A stretch of DNA of 64,000 bases, taken from the NCBI GenBank assembly GCA_021029095.1, contig JAJOHG010000006.1, positions 372,001 to 436,000 of the forward strand. The letters are read 5' to 3'. The stretch's first letter is position 1; each line of letters opens with the position of its first letter. The DNA comes from Phellopilus nigrolimitatus (Eukaryota; Basidiomycota; Agaricomycetes; Hymenochaetales; Hymenochaetaceae). Shown one piece after another: positions 31,846 through 44,194 of the stretch. Under the pieces are notes generated by a model. It did not search any database, was not told the DNA's origin, and saw only the letters and a program-made list of their open reading frames with translations. A program made the translations under genes and the position numbers.

Positions 31846-33770
31846 TCATGCGACAGGGGTTTGGTAGTTGGAAACGTAGCCACCACGTCCACGCCCGCGT
31901 CCCCTGCCACGACCTCGACCTCGACCTCGACCGCGCCCGCGTCCAGGGAAGAAATGCCGCTGCGTACCATCAGGCGTCACAGGTGAATTTTGGTATGATC
32001 TGTCCGACGGGGCGGGGGAGGCACTCGGCGTCGGGTTTTGTAGGTCCGGAGAGCGCGTCGGTGGAGGCACGTGCGATTCAACCTTGGGTCGGGAAGGACG
32101 AGATGTGTCCGTGTCCGAGTTGCTCGTGGGCTTGACATCGAGGGAGTCGACTTTCGGCGTGGGCGGTGGAGTGAACCCACCGTATGCCATGAGAAGGTTC
32201 TTGATCTCCTCCAGACGGCGTTCATCGTCTTTAGTCTTGCGCTTGCCGACCGAACGCTTCACTGTTACTTCGCCCTCCTCAGTGCAGATCCAGGACCATG
32301 CCTCACTTATGTTCTTCTTGTTAGCGAGTTTGTTTTCCAGAATCGTCCATACGAGCTCTGGCTCTTTAGACTCCATGGAAAGACGAAGTAGATCAGTAGA
32401 TACTGGAGCATTATAGACGTCGCGGTAGTCGTCATCTTTGGGAGGAAGGTTTTTGAGGAAAAACTGAACGACTGGGACATATCCTTTCTGAAGTGCCAAG
32501 TGGAAAGCCGTGAAACCCGCTGAATTGCGTTCATCAGCCTCAGCATCTGGACAAATATGATTTCAGCGAGAAGAGATGTAGATGAGTGGAGTTACAGTTC
32601 TTACTGTGGTTCACGAGCCATGCAACGAGCTCTGTATCACCCTGGCTAGCTGCGATATGCAGAAGAGTCTCCGAGGGATCTTTGGGTGGATCTTGGACGA
32701 AGGTGTCCAATCCACGCCTCACTTCTCCTCCAGCAGCATCAACCTCATCCTCCCATACGCCTTTCTTGACCTTTTCAATGTCGCCATGGCGAGCAGCGAC
32801 GAAAACAGCTGATCGAAGGGTTTGAGAACGCTCTTGTTGATTGCGAATCTTCTGAGCAGCGTCCTTTTTCGAAGCTTCTACATGCGCCTTCTTCTGCGAC
32901 GCGCGCTGCTTCTGACGTTCCTCGGCAGCCAATCGTTCTATGCGTCTTTCGTGTTTAGTTGACAAGAATATCCAAGTATATGCTGAATATATACCTCGCT
33001 CTTTGTCTTCCCTGATGCGATCCTTGCGGCGCCGTTCATCTTGCATGCGGCGCTCCTGAGTGGCCTTCTGTTCCTCACGCGCATGATGAAGACGCTCTTG
33101 GTATTGTTCGCCAGTTTCAGACTTGCGTTCCCGAGGAGGCATATGAGGCATATGCGTAGGAAAGCCGAAGCCTAAACCAAACATTCAGTATCTGCCACAG
33201 CATTGTTGTAAGTGATGCGTACGCATGTGGCTGTGGCCCCTGCTTGAGCGTCCTCTCAGAAGCTCTTCGAAAATAAAGCTAAAAGCTCATCAGACTTTTA
33301 TACGCGAATTCCATATAGCCACACACATGAAGAAGTCTAAATCTTCAGGTTCGTCATCGTCGTAGTATTCGTCACTATCGTCGTCGTAGTCATCGTCGTC
33401 TGAGTCGGGTCCGTTCTGCCAAGGCGCATGATAACGAGGAGCCGCATTGGATCTGTCGAAGTGCTTCATGAGGGTGTTGTATGCTGCGCCCACTTCTTGG
33501 AATTTTTGCGTTGCATCTGGCATGTCTGGATTCTTGTCTGGGTGTGTCTTCATGGCAAGCTGAAGAAGTCGTTAGAGTGCGTCATGATATTTTCCTAACT
33601 TTGCGTACCTTTCTGTAGGCCAACTTGACTTCATCTGCGGTCGCGCCCTGACAAAAATATGTCAGCGCCCACCCTGAAGTAGAAAACAAGAGGTATATAT
33701 AAATAAGGCGTACAGTCTCCAGGCCGAGCACAGAGTACGCCTCCTCCACGGCGACATGTCTCAGGACCAT
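31846..33770 (-). CDS. J-domain protein with ankyrin repeats and an RG-rich tail
   Basis: Hsp70 co-chaperone candidate. ATG at 33770. The J domain is split over three exons: VAVEEAYSVLGLET, GATADEVKLAYRK and LAMKTHPDKNPDMPDATQKF, with the essential HPD. Then come an Asp/Glu-rich run (near 33350-33400), FIFEELLRGRSSRGHSHM, and a long charged coiled coil (REEQKATQERRMQDERRRKD... and EASKKDAAQKIRNQQERS). Ankyrin-type repeats follow (SAVFVAARHGDIEKVKKGVW, TLLHIAASQGDTELVAWLVN, TAFHLALQKGYVPVVQFFLK). The C-terminus is Pro/Ser-rich and ends in about ten RG dipeptides. A J domain with ankyrins and RG repeats suggests a chaperone adaptor that also binds RNA or ribosomes, but that is inference. A 206-bp region separates it from the divergent LUC7 gene. 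Confidence 0.85.
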
Positions 33771-33976
33771 TTTGATGAGCTCGCTGTGCACAGCGCGGGA
33801 TGAGGAGGAGGAGAAGGAGATGAGTGTAGTTGAGGCAAGAAGACGCGCGCCAGTCGAAAACGCGCCTCAGACGCGACAAAGGGTGTGTGACCACCTGCCA
33901 TAATTAGATATTTCTCGGCCCCTCCGTGACCGAATCTGCGCACGGCTCACTGTAACTCTCACTTGTACTTGCAATC
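33771..33976. promoter_or_regulatory. Short divergent promoter between the J-domain gene and LUC7
   Basis: Only 206 bp separate the two start codons, so core promoters must overlap or abut. No TATA box is obvious. Confidence 0.6.
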
Positions 33977-35302
33977 ATGGGCCGTCTCGCAGAAATGCAG
34001 CGCAAGCTGCTTGAGGTGACCGTTATTTTATCTTCTATGCTAACAAATGCTTATAAATGCTGTTTGTAGCAAATGATGGGACCAGAAGCCATGGGTGTCG
34101 CAAATGCGAACTTGAGCTGGACGGACGAGAAAGTCTGCCGCAACTTTCTATGCGGGACATGTCCCCACATTCTTTTCACAAACACCGTGCGTTTCCTCTT
34201 CTTCATATGTTGTGCATATTGACAGAACAGCGAAAACAGAAAATGGACCTCGGAGCATGTCCAAAGTCGCACATGGAGCGCCTGAAGACCGACTTCACGC
34301 AGGCCAAAGAAGCCAACCCCACCGATCCGGTTTTCTCCCGCTTCCAGGCCGAATATGAGTCCAACATCTTCTCGTTCGTCGACGAGTGCGATCGTCGCAT
34401 CCGCGCTGCACACAGGCGTTTGGAGAAGACCCCGGAAGAGAACGCGAAGACGACGAACTTGGTGAGCACGGATAGACTAGAAGGTGTGTACGACGACTGA
34501 CTTGAGCTGTTGACTCTAGATGAGAGAAATTGGCGAAATCGAACTGGCTATTCAGGGGGGTACGGAGAAGATTGAGCAGCTTGGTGAGCAATCCACGAGC
34601 TTGTGGACTCACGCTTTAGGCTTCTAATACTTCGTTTTAGGCGAACAAGGGAAAGTTGACGAGTCGATGCGGGAGATGGCTGCTATTGAGGCGTTGAAGA
34701 GCGAGAAGGCGGACAAGGAGGTACGCTACCACACTCTTCACGTAGTCAACGTACTTATTCCCCATTTCATTCTACAGCGAGAACTCCAACAACTGACCGA
34801 CACGTCCGGTGCCTCAGGCCACCAAAAACTGCGCGTCTGCGACGTCTGCGGTGCCTACCTCTCTGTGCTCGACTCCGACAGACGTCTAGCTGACCACTTC
34901 GGCGGAAAGGTCAGTACAGCCGCTATGTTCTGGGGCCTACGTCACACTAACACTGAATTTCTCATTTACTTGTATTGTAGATGCATCTCGGCTACCATGA
35001 GTTGCGCAACATGCTGCAGAAGTTCAAAGAAGAGCGCGACAAGCGCAAGCTTGCTCCGCCGCCGCCGAGCTCAACATCGGGCGCACCTACGTCGGCGGGT
35101 GCGCGGCCCGGCGACCGCGACTATCGCTCGTCGCGGGACGACTACAGGGACCGCGACAGAGATCGCGGGTATTCCTCTAGGCACGAGTGCGTGGCTTCTA
35201 TTCTTTCTTTGCCGTCTAATGTCGTTGAATTTGCTGTGCTTCGTCAGTGACCGTCGACGCGACCGAGACCGCTCACGTTCGCCAGGCAGGAGACGATACT
35301 GA
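33977..35302 (+). CDS. LUC7: LUC7-like U1 snRNP-associated splicing factor
   Basis: Nuclear protein that stabilises U1 snRNP on weak 5' splice sites. Begins MGRLAEMQRKLLEQMMGPEA, then WTDEKVCRNFLCGTCPHILF (first zinc finger, C3H type) and, after an intron, KMDLGACPKSHMERLKTDF, where the splice joins TNT to KMDLG. A coiled region follows (VDECDRRIRAAHRRLEKTPE, ELAIQGGTEKIEQL, MREMAAIEALKSEKADKE) and the second finger LRVCDVCGAYLSVLDSDRRL with ADHFGGKMHLGYHELRNMLQ. The C-terminus is RS/RD-rich (RDRDRDRGYSSRHE, RRRDRDRSRSPGRRRY). All zinc ligands are present. About seven small introns. Confidence 0.94.
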
Positions 35303-35342
35303 TTTAATTACATTTTCCTTGTGTTTTGTTTTGTAGGCTGTA

Positions 35343-36572
35343 CAGTCATGTGACATAAGTTTATTCCGGGTGTGGCAATCATGAACTCATCGAAATTTAT
35401 TTGCTTCATTCCTCCACAAATACAAAATAAATTATCAATCCAACACTTGGTGGTTCCTCCTTTGACCTCTATTATCTGCTCCACATGTTTAGGCATGCTA
35501 AAAATAAGAGAATTAATTATTTTAGTGTCAATCTTTTTGCATTCCTCCAAAAGTGCCCTCTTCAATTCTTTCTTGTTCTGGAATGTTTCTGGTCTTTTCT
35601 GGTTGGGATTTTTGTCAGATACCAAAGATTTTCACTGGGGTTAATGTCTACTGATTGAGCTGGGTGGGGAAATGTCTCCAGTAAATTTTTGTCCCTGATT
35701 GTTTTCCCTGCATTGAATCTATGATTTGATGCTTCATCTCCCATGGCCTTTACAAGCCACATTTCCTCATAAAATTCCATATAAATGCCCCAGAGGGATC
35801 CTGTTATGATCAACATCACATAACCATTGCTCTTTTGGCTATCCTTAGGCATAAAAATGAGTGGGCCTGCTTGTTATATGCAATGCACCCTCAAATCATA
35901 GCTCTTGACATTTTTGACCTAACAGTAGCTGCCAGGCACTTCTTTTCAAGCTCTTCCTTGAAGTGTTTCCATACTAGAGGGATCCTGTAGCTCTTCCAAA
36001 GATTTACAGTGATATTACTGTCCAGATGACTCTGTGCCATTCCTCTTTTCCATGGGGTAAAATTGTGGTTATTTGAGCAAGCCATTTCTTTTTATGCTTG
36101 TCACTCAGGGTGGGTTTTTTGCATGCATAGTGTGAATATATGCCCAAGTAACAATGTTAACCCCTGTGGATAGTCCTGGGGGCTGCTGGGGAAGAGAGGC
36201 TGATGTTGGAGTTATGGGTGTTGTCAATGAGTGTTTGGTATCTGTTGCCATCAAGTGACCACTTAAAATTATGCAAACCCCTGTTCTTGATTTTGTTCAG
36301 ACATACACTCCTGGGTATGTCATTGACGTGGCCTCAATTGTGGTAGTTCTGGAGAACCTGACAGACAGTCAAATCAGAGTGTTGGACAGCTTAGCAATTT
36401 AAGGCTGAGTTAGATAAGAATTAGCTAATTTAACTACAGCATGACAATCAGACAGAGTGAGTTAACATTCTCCAAGTTGTTTGGGCATGATTGAATCAGC
36501 AGTTGTTGTGATATGAGGCAAAGTTGTCGGATTGAGGCATGAGAACCGGAATAAACTTATGTCACATGACTG
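35343..36572. mobile_element. Tc1-family DNA transposon, 1.23 kb, inactive
   Basis: Perfect 27-bp terminal inverted repeats (35343-35369 and 36546-36572) starting CAGTCATGTGACATAAGTTT, flanked by TA duplications (35341-35342 and 36573-36574). It sits about 40 bp after the LUC7 stop codon, so the LUC7 3' UTR may run into it. The internal transposase is broken (separate entry). Confidence 0.93.
35400..36400 (-). pseudogene. Broken Tc1 transposase
   Basis: Minus strand holds catalytic-domain pieces in different frames: an N-terminal piece with HFKEELEKKCLAATVRSKMS, a block with EASNHRFNAGKTIRDKN and PAQSVDINPSENLW (the latter matching the Tc1 third catalytic Glu motif), then the end KELKRALLEECKKIDTKIIN, SLIFSMPKHVEQIIEVKGGT. 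Several stops and frameshifts separate them, so no active enzyme can be made. Perfect ends with a dead interior suggest it was mobilised in trans or decayed recently. Confidence 0.8.
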
Positions 36573-36911
36573 TACGTAGGGTGCTAGTATACATAATATT
36601 GCTATGGCTTCGGTCTGTGTTAAAGATCAAATATACAAGAAAAACGGCACCGGCATTGAGATAAATCAAGAAGCATGAACAAGAAAGCAATGAGATAAGC
36701 TAAAGATACATGCACATGACAGATGCGACACAGCAGGAAGACGACGGGTAGTATGGTATCTAATAGAGTAAGGTAAGTAAGTAAATGGTAATAGAAAGTA
36801 GGAATGATAGGCTTGTTCTACTCGAACAACAGCCATCTGGCCAGGAGTAGATTTGTGCTAAATCCGGTATATCCATAGCGTGAATAGTTTGGCCAATGAG
36901 CGTCCATCTGT
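36573..36911. other. 3' region of the Crb2/53BP1-like gene
   Basis: AT-rich intergenic and 3' flank sequence; no gene seen. Confidence 0.5.
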
Positions 36912-39900
36912 CTAGTTCCACTCGGGCAGTGGCAGCAGCCGCCCTGCGATGAGGCACTCCTTGATCCAAGTGACGTCGACGTATGTCGCATCCTGCACCA
37001 GCGGCGAGGGGAGCGCCTCCTTTACGACAACGTAGTCATACTGTGTGAGGTCCTTCTTCGACGCGTGTTTAACGTCCGCGACAGCCTCCACGCGCGCTGC
37101 GCCCATGCACACAATGATGCGCGGCACTGTCCGGCTGGCCTCCAGAGACCTGTCGGCTGCAGTGGCGGTCTGAAAAGCGGAAAGTAAATGTATAGCAAAA
37201 GCAAGGGGACAAAGGAAGTGAAAAACGCATACCTTCTTAGCTGGCAGCGGCAGCAAGTCCGCGCCGACGCAGAGCACCGACGTATTCGCGAGTATTTTGT
37301 GCGGGACCTTGTTCTCCATGATTTCAGTCAGATGCTCGATGGCGCAGCCCCAGTCAAGATCCACCGTCTGCGAAACAGACGCGCCGAGTGGCTCAGAATG
37401 TCCTGCCGGCAGTAAATCGTGCTTCCAAGACGCATCTTCCCCCATGGTGAGCTTTTCGAGCCAGTCGTTCGACACGCACGGGATACCGAGTGCTAGCGCG
37501 AGCAGAAACTTGGGCTTCTGATTGAACACATTCGCCACAAGAAATACGCGGTCGATCGCGGCCGAGCCCTTGTCCCGTGGTACGTACTGTACGTCCTCCC
37601 GCAGGATTGTCCAGCGCTTGTTCGCGTTCGTGTGCTTGCCCTGCAGGGAGAATATATCGAGCCAGTCGCCAAGTACTGTCCCGCCGCTATCCTTGATCAT
37701 GCTGACGATCCTGTCCTTCTCACGTGCCCAGTTGGTGTTGCCTGGACCCAACGTCACGACAAACGCGTATTTTGCAAGCGTCTTGTTCCGCACGGCCTTC
37801 GTCGACATGGCGGTGCTGAGTACAGACATTTTTGAGGGTGAGGGCGTGTCCTTCAACGGCCTGCGACCCACCACAGGGATGATCTCGGATAACTCCAGCG
37901 TCCTGTCCCTCCACTGCGACTGAATTGACCGTGCAGAGATCCGGACATTATCTGCCTCGACTACAAACTCAAGGCCTTCTTCAGGTCCTTCGGTGTACTG
38001 CGCGCGCACCTCGTTCTCCGTGTCCCAGAGACTATCGTCGATGACTGTCGCTTTATGGATTATACCTCCTGAGAACACCGTGTCGCCCTTCTTCAGCATG
38101 AACTTGCGCATCTGAGTCACACCTAGATTAGGATCCTCTAGACCATCGAAATACTTAACATGTGCGCGCGTGCCGTTCAATGTATACACATCGGCACCAT
38201 AGTAGCTTGAATCCGCTTTGTAGAGCGCGAAGACCTGTGTACCTATCCCAGCACCAAAACGTGTAGTCACAGGCGGAGCGGAGGACGCCGACGTACGCGG
38301 CCTCTTCGCTGGCGGCTGGCCCGTTACGATTGTGCGGGTTGCCGTCTTCTTCGTCGTCGTCGTCGCGACCGCCTTTCCCTTTCCCGCCTTCTTCACCGCA
38401 AGCGCAGTAGCATTTACACGCTTGCGCTTGCGCGGACTGGGCTCCGGCTTGACAATCGGCTGCTCCTCGTACATATTTTCATCCACGAATTCATCGTCAG
38501 CGATCTCTGTCTCCTCCTCCTCCATGCGCTTCACTTGCGCAAGTGGGATAGCAGGCGAGTCCTCCTCGTCCTCCTCGTCTTCTAGTGTGTTTGCATTTGG
38601 TGCCAACGCAGGTGTCTGTGCGCGCGTCACCCGCCTTTTGGGCACCAGCGCGGTAGTCTTGACAGGTAGGGGCTCAGCGGAAGCGTCCTTCCTTTCTTTG
38701 CCCTTCCCTCTGGCCAAGCCTCGAGGTCGACCGCGGCTTCTGCGTACCGGAGGGAGTTGTTCAGGTTCTGACTGCAGATCCATCTCTACGTTTTCTGCCG
38801 CGGCGTTTTTCTGTCCGCCCCGAACTTTAGCAAAGGGAACAGCAGCAATCACCTTCGGAGCAACACCCGATGCCTTAACAGGGGGTATTGCTGTAGATTT
38901 CTTCGCTGAAGTGCCAGCACGCACCTTTGCGGGAGCGGCGACTGCAGGTGACTTCAACGGAGACGGAACCAGTGGCGCTCTCGCTGGCGCAGCTAGAGGC
39001 AACTTCCCGGCTTCCACACTTGGTGGCTTGCGGAAGGTTCCGCCACGTCCGCGGAGTGGAGGCTCTTCCTTTTGCTTTCCCTTTGCTAGCGCACGTGAGA
39101 TAGGCTGAAACATTGGTTGAGAAAAACGCAGAGTTATTCATTCATGTATAAGCCTCACCTTGGTCGGCACCTTGAAAGGCCCATCCTCTTCAGCTTCGTC
39201 TTCGGTCTCTTCTTGTTCGTCTCCCATGCTCGCGTCTGGCACATCAGATTCGGAGGGAGGTATGACCTCCCGGTCCATGCTCTTCGTCGCAATCGGCTTC
39301 GTCACGGCAGGTGTCAAGTCCAGCTCGACTTGCTGCTCCGAGTCCGGCACAACCTCTTCATCCGGTGTCGGCCCCGGTTTTGGCAGCGTCGATTTACCAC
39401 TGCCAGCCGTTGCGGCACAGCTGGCTTGGGACACCACCGCACCGTGTCCTTCGACGTTGTGCTCGCCAAAATGGTGCATATACCTGTGCCGCTTCTCCGG
39501 TGCGACGAGACTGAGGATCGAGCGCGGCGCCGTGGCTATGGAGGACTCGACAACAGATGACTCAGTGGCTTCGGCGGTTCCAACGCGATTTCTATCCTCG
39601 GCGACGTCCTGCTCGGTGAAACTCGCAGGCTGCGTCGCTTCCTGCGTCGGGTTATGCTGCGATGGCTCGCCGACGATCTGTGTCGCAACATTCTGCGCGG
39701 ACGACATGCTGGAGTCGGCACTGCCCAATAACTGTGTTGCCTGCTGGCTGAGCGAGATATCAAACCCATCGCCGCTATTCCGTTGTAAGGAGTCCTGGGA
39801 TGTGCCGCTGGAGTCCGAGTTGGCGACGAGAATGCGTCCAGCGGAAGACGAGTGCGAAAGAGAGTAGCCTCGCGTCTCAACAGAGCCAGCACTGCGTTTT

Positions 39901-40757
39901 CCCAACCTGTTGTCTACAGAACCCTCCTGCTCTTCCTCATGTTGCTGTCGTACGGGCATTTGCTCCTGCGAATATGACTCCCCGAGTTCCTCAAGGGGAC
40001 GCTCAAACACCTTCGAAGTAGCAACGAAGAGATCGGGATCTTGGAATGCTGAGGGCCCTGCGAATGAGTCCTGTGAGGATAAAGAAGGAGAGCGGCGACG
40101 GCGAAAGCGCATCGAGTGGGTATTTGAAGGTGCCTTTTGTGGCTGAACCGGACGGGCAGGGGAGACGAAGCTGACGACCTTTGTCTGTTGCGGCACGCGA
40201 GACGACAAAGGCCCAGGAGCGCTTGTACTTAAAGCACGCGACGGAGTCAAAGGCGAGGGCAAGGAGGCGGGTACGCAACGGGAAAGGTCTGATGCGCTCT
40301 TGGTTCCGCTTGCCGATGGCGGAGCAGGCACTGGTACTGTGGGAGGGACGCTCTGGAACCGGTCTCGTGTCTGGGTGGGCGCGTTTTCTTTCTGCGAATC
40401 CTCGCCGCCGACAAGCTGCGTTTGCGTCGTCGCCAATCCGTGAAAATGGTAGCGCGTTCCGGAAGCAGATGATACGAGCCCCTCGCCTGAGCTTCCGGAA
40501 CCCGAATGCCGATCAACGGACGTATTTTCATTGTCAGCGGCAATGGCTTGAGCATTGCTCCATGCGTTTGGCGGGTCCGCCCTACCCAAAACGAAGTCAA
40601 GCAGCTGGCTCGATTGTGACTCAACGGCTGCGCTGCTATACACGTGTTGCGGCGGTGCAATGACAATAAATGAGTTGTAGTCTAGTAAAAAGAGAATGCA
40701 GAGTACGACATACGTTGTGCTTGCGTCAGCGAGCCCGTTGTATTCCCGTTCCTCCAT
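36912..40757 (-). CDS. Crb2/Rad9/53BP1-type DNA damage checkpoint mediator
   Basis: Nuclear scaffold that binds modified histones at breaks and passes the ATM/ATR signal to effector kinases. I chose the ATG at 40757 (MEEREYNGLADAST). The N-terminal half is disordered and rich in SQ/TQ sites, for example SQQATQLLGS, TSQDSLQRN and TQLVGGEDSQKENAPTQT, the typical ATM/ATR target cluster. A Pro/Lys/Ala-rich basic linker with KRKR motifs follows. A Tudor-type region begins at RFGAGIGTQVFALYKADSSY and includes YYGADVYTLNGTRAHVKYFD. The C-terminus has tandem BRCT domains: AKYAFVVTLGPGNTNWAREK, GIPCVSNDWLEKL, and later IIVCMGAARVEAVADVKHAS and YVDVTWIKECLIAGRLLPLP. Introns lie near 39113-39160 and 40680-40715; a 66-bp in-frame intron near 37170-37235 interrupts the second BRCT. 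Orthology is inferred from the SQ/TQ, Tudor and BRCT order. Confidence 0.86.
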
Positions 40758-41568
40758 GGTGTCCTTGTCCTTCAACACTGCAGCCAATAAATCTGTCTCG
40801 AGACACGATTCGGCACAGTTGACGCGTCAAACGCGTTTTTCTTTCTTGAGAGAATAGCCAAGGTATCAGCACAAAAATTAAGAAGCTTGATAACCGCGTC
40901 GATGTCGACGTATGTGATTAAGAATGAACGCGGTTACTGTAGACGCGACGGTGGCTTCGAGTCGAGAACGCCTATCTGTCGCATTTAGCTAAGTTTCACA
41001 CGCCCTCTATCATTACATAATACGCTGACATCACCCGTATTACTACATGTACCATCTTCTTATGTAGAATCCGTTGCTTCTCATTTTATGACTCTCCGCA
41101 AGTATTTCCTTTACACCTTCCCTTTCGGAGAAAAATGCACATCAAGACTGATCAAGTCAAGTAGTATGGAATCTACATAAATACCGCAGATACAGATATA
41201 ATATATTTTGACACAAAACGGCCGTCGACATATTCCTTGTAGTCGAACGGAGACATCACTCTGGTGATGGTGGGAGACCTAAGGTGGGACTAGCACGGAT
41301 AACCTCACTCGCCGCGGATGACCAACGCATAAATCCGGGTGCCACAATATGCAGGTATGTATGTAGCAACACGACAGATTTTGAAGGTTCGTACTGCTAA
41401 CGGCGACTCTAAAAACCTCTAAGCCCGCTACTAGGTAGCGGTAGTTATGTTTTATAGTTCATTTCCACGGTCTGGCTCTCAACTCGAACAAATGGCTAAG
41501 TTCTGCGAGGATCCGATGCCTAAAAGTTGGAAAGAAAAAGAAAACAGCATATAAACTATAGCTTCAAT
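40758..41568. other. Intergenic region upstream of the checkpoint gene
   Basis: About 810 bp; promoter of the minus-strand checkpoint gene and 3' flank of GAA1. ACGCGT-like motifs occur near 40823 and 40832, which match the MluI cell-cycle box known from fungal G1/S genes, but their role here is untested. No gene seen. Confidence 0.45.
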
Positions 41569-43961
41569 TTACGGCACTGCACAAACAACTGCCGCTTGGA
41601 GCAAAAGCGGTAAGCAAATGATGCACACGAATGGCGCAAACCACACGCCAAGCACCGACCAGTCCCACAGCGCCGCGCGATTCACAAAAGCGGCCAGTAC
41701 AAACATCGCGTGCGTTACAAGGAGTGTGTGCTTGACATCCCGTGCCCCTCGTGTGTCCGACTCGGCAGGAGAGAGCAGCGTGAGCGGAAGGACGAGCACG
41801 ACGCAGAGCAGCGCGGCGAGCGAGAAGTTGAGCACGGAAGTTACGGAGATCACCGTCGACGCAAGGCATAAGTTGAGTGACTTGAGGACGGAAGACAGCG
41901 GGGCAATGTCCAAGGAGGCTTCTGAAGATCCTACTCGCGCTGCAAGCCAGGCGCAAGAATTTGAAAGGACAAAGAACTTGACCGCCTGGGAAAAGAGATC
42001 AATATCTTGAAGAAGATCCTGAAATCTAATAACCATACCGCAATCATTATATAGCTTGGCCTCAAGTCAAGCTGCAAAAATCCGTCATGGAACATCCACG
42101 CTTTCCAAGAGACAAAGAAAAGTAGAGCCCCTGCGGCGTGCGTTACAAGCATAACAAGGAGGGCATCTAGCACTGGTCGGCGCCGGTGCACCCACTCCAC
42201 TGCTTTCTCCTTTTCTTCATCACGCTCTGCTCTCCGCCAACCGGCATCGACCCACGCGCGGAGCCCGCCGAACATTGTTGCTACACTAATTATGATTACG
42301 CTCGGGAGGTAGTGCCCGATCTTGAGGAATGTCGCAGGGGTGGTCATGATGTAGAAAAAGAACGAGGCATGCAAGCGCTCAAGGAGGTTGTTCATGGTGC
42401 GCAGGGTCGATTCAATCACTCTGGAATTGTTTGTAAGCCTACGAAGTCAAGAAAAAGAGTATACACAACGCACTTGCCGATGGAATGGAAGCCGTGGGGA
42501 CCCTCAGCTGGCACAGCGAAGAGTGTGATAGCGTCTATTCGATATCTTGAAGGAACGAAATATGAATTAGCTTATGGATCCTGTTTTATCGTGGCTAGCT
42601 CACCGATGGTAGAGAGCGTGCACACCGCTGCCTTTACCCAGAGCTTGGTAGTACATATGGCGCGCAATATTCCTTGCACGAATCGAAAACTCAAGGAACG
42701 TCGGATTTTCCTTCACTACTGATGGCAGCCAGGCGGGCGGGTACGACTTGTCTTGAGAATCCCTGGGGTCTAAGTGGTCGTACAGAACGACTGGCACGCT
42801 GCCCGTGTGTCTGGAGATAATCTGAAAGGAATTGAACAGGTCTTGGTTTGGCAGCCGACCGTTTAGACCCTCTTTATAGGAATGAGAACGCCGGGTACTA
42901 GTAAGAAGTTGACAGACTTACGCACCGTGGAAGGCACCGAGGTGAGAAAAAGAATGACCCGGGTAATCAATATTCAGAGCATTCCAGATGACTCCGGAAG
43001 TTAAATTAAGTGGTTGCACCTCAAGATCTGCACTCTGCGAGCTTCAGTGCGAATCTCAATGAGTCTGCAGGAGACGTACTAGACTGCACCTCGGCATGAT
43101 ATGCAGATAACCAGGCATGCATGCCAGGCAGGTGATCGTCTCCTATAACAAATATAATATCTCTTGCCCAGTGCGAATAACCTATGTGCGATGTATTAGT
43201 TCAATTGCGAACAAGAGGCCATTGAGCTTACCCTTGAGATAGGCCGCGAGAGACAAAATCGTAGCGATGCCTCGTAGATTCAAGTTTCCGCCCCCCATTC
43301 TGCTAGTCCACGATGCACTAACTACTATGGCTTCTGTTCCAGACGCACGAGGGGCTGAGAAGATCGCGTACGCGTTCACGCCTGAAATAAACTAGTACAT
43401 TGATCAATGTCAAGTGTTGTCGGAAACAAGCAATCGCAGTACCTCGAATGCAGTCGTGAATCTGTAAGACTGTGTTGCTGCATTCAGGCCGAGTTTCTCA
43501 AACTCGAGCTTGAGAAAGTCTGCTCGCCTATGAGGATCATTAATTAGCAAGCCATGCCATAAGATCGAACGCAGCTCACTCTACGCTTGATGCATTCCTA
43601 TCCCTAAGATTCTCGAGCTGATCCAAGTAGCGGTCTGCACGATGTACTTCTCCCCAATTCCAGTATGTGTTGACCTGGCATGCATTAAAGCTTGTTAGAC
43701 ATGAGATCAATATGTATTGCTATTTGCACACCTGGCTAGGCTGAAGAGCGTTCTCATCAATGTAAATCCCTCTCCCCAGCAAACTTGACGGCAGAACGAG
43801 GAGCCATAAGTATCCTACAGCAAGAAGCAGGACTCTTCGAATCCTAATAAGCGGCGGAATGGCACCAACGCGAAACACAGTAATGCTTACCGAATTTGAG
43901 GCAGCCAGCGCGTTATAAACGACGACAACGCACGACGCCGCCGCACCCTAGCATCTTTCAT
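41569..43961 (-). CDS. GAA1: GPI transamidase subunit GAA1
   Basis: ER-membrane subunit of the complex that attaches GPI anchors to proteins; it is thought to bind the GPI lipid. ATG at 43961. The first exons give RRVLLLAVGYLWLLVLPSSL (membrane segment 1), GRGIYIDENALQPSQ and NTYWNWGEVHRADRYLDQLE. The luminal M28-peptidase-like domain contains AIVVSASWTSRMGGGNLNLR and GIATILSLAAYLKG. The conserved STLRTMNNLLERLHASFFFY and FLKIGHYLPSVIIISVATMF mark the start of the membrane-bound C-terminal half, which continues with hydrophobic segments to the stop at 41569. At least ten exons. No active-site metal set is expected in this subunit. Confidence 0.9.
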
Positions 43962-44194
43962 ATTCCCGAAGCCATTTTTTATTTTTTCGCGTATGCTGAC
44001 GAGAGGTAATGGCATTCAAGCTATAGCGGACGACAAGGACGACGAGGACAACGTCAGCGACGCGTGAGGCCGACTTGCCTAACTACGTAAGAGACGCGAC
44101 CTGTAGCCGACGCCGCGCGCGTCGAACGGCCACGGCGCCTACAGAACTTGCCTTTTTACTACCATCTCATCGCTATATTCTCGACTAGCTTGCG
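43962..44194. promoter_or_regulatory. Divergent promoter between GAA1 and the USP48-like gene
   Basis: 233 bp between the two start codons, GC-rich with several CGACG repeats. Shared promoter by position. Confidence 0.55.

Noticed and set aside
38332..39108. Plus-strand frame of 258 codons over the checkpoint gene
   Set aside because: Antisense shadow of a Lys/Ala/Pro-rich disordered region; no start context or splice support.
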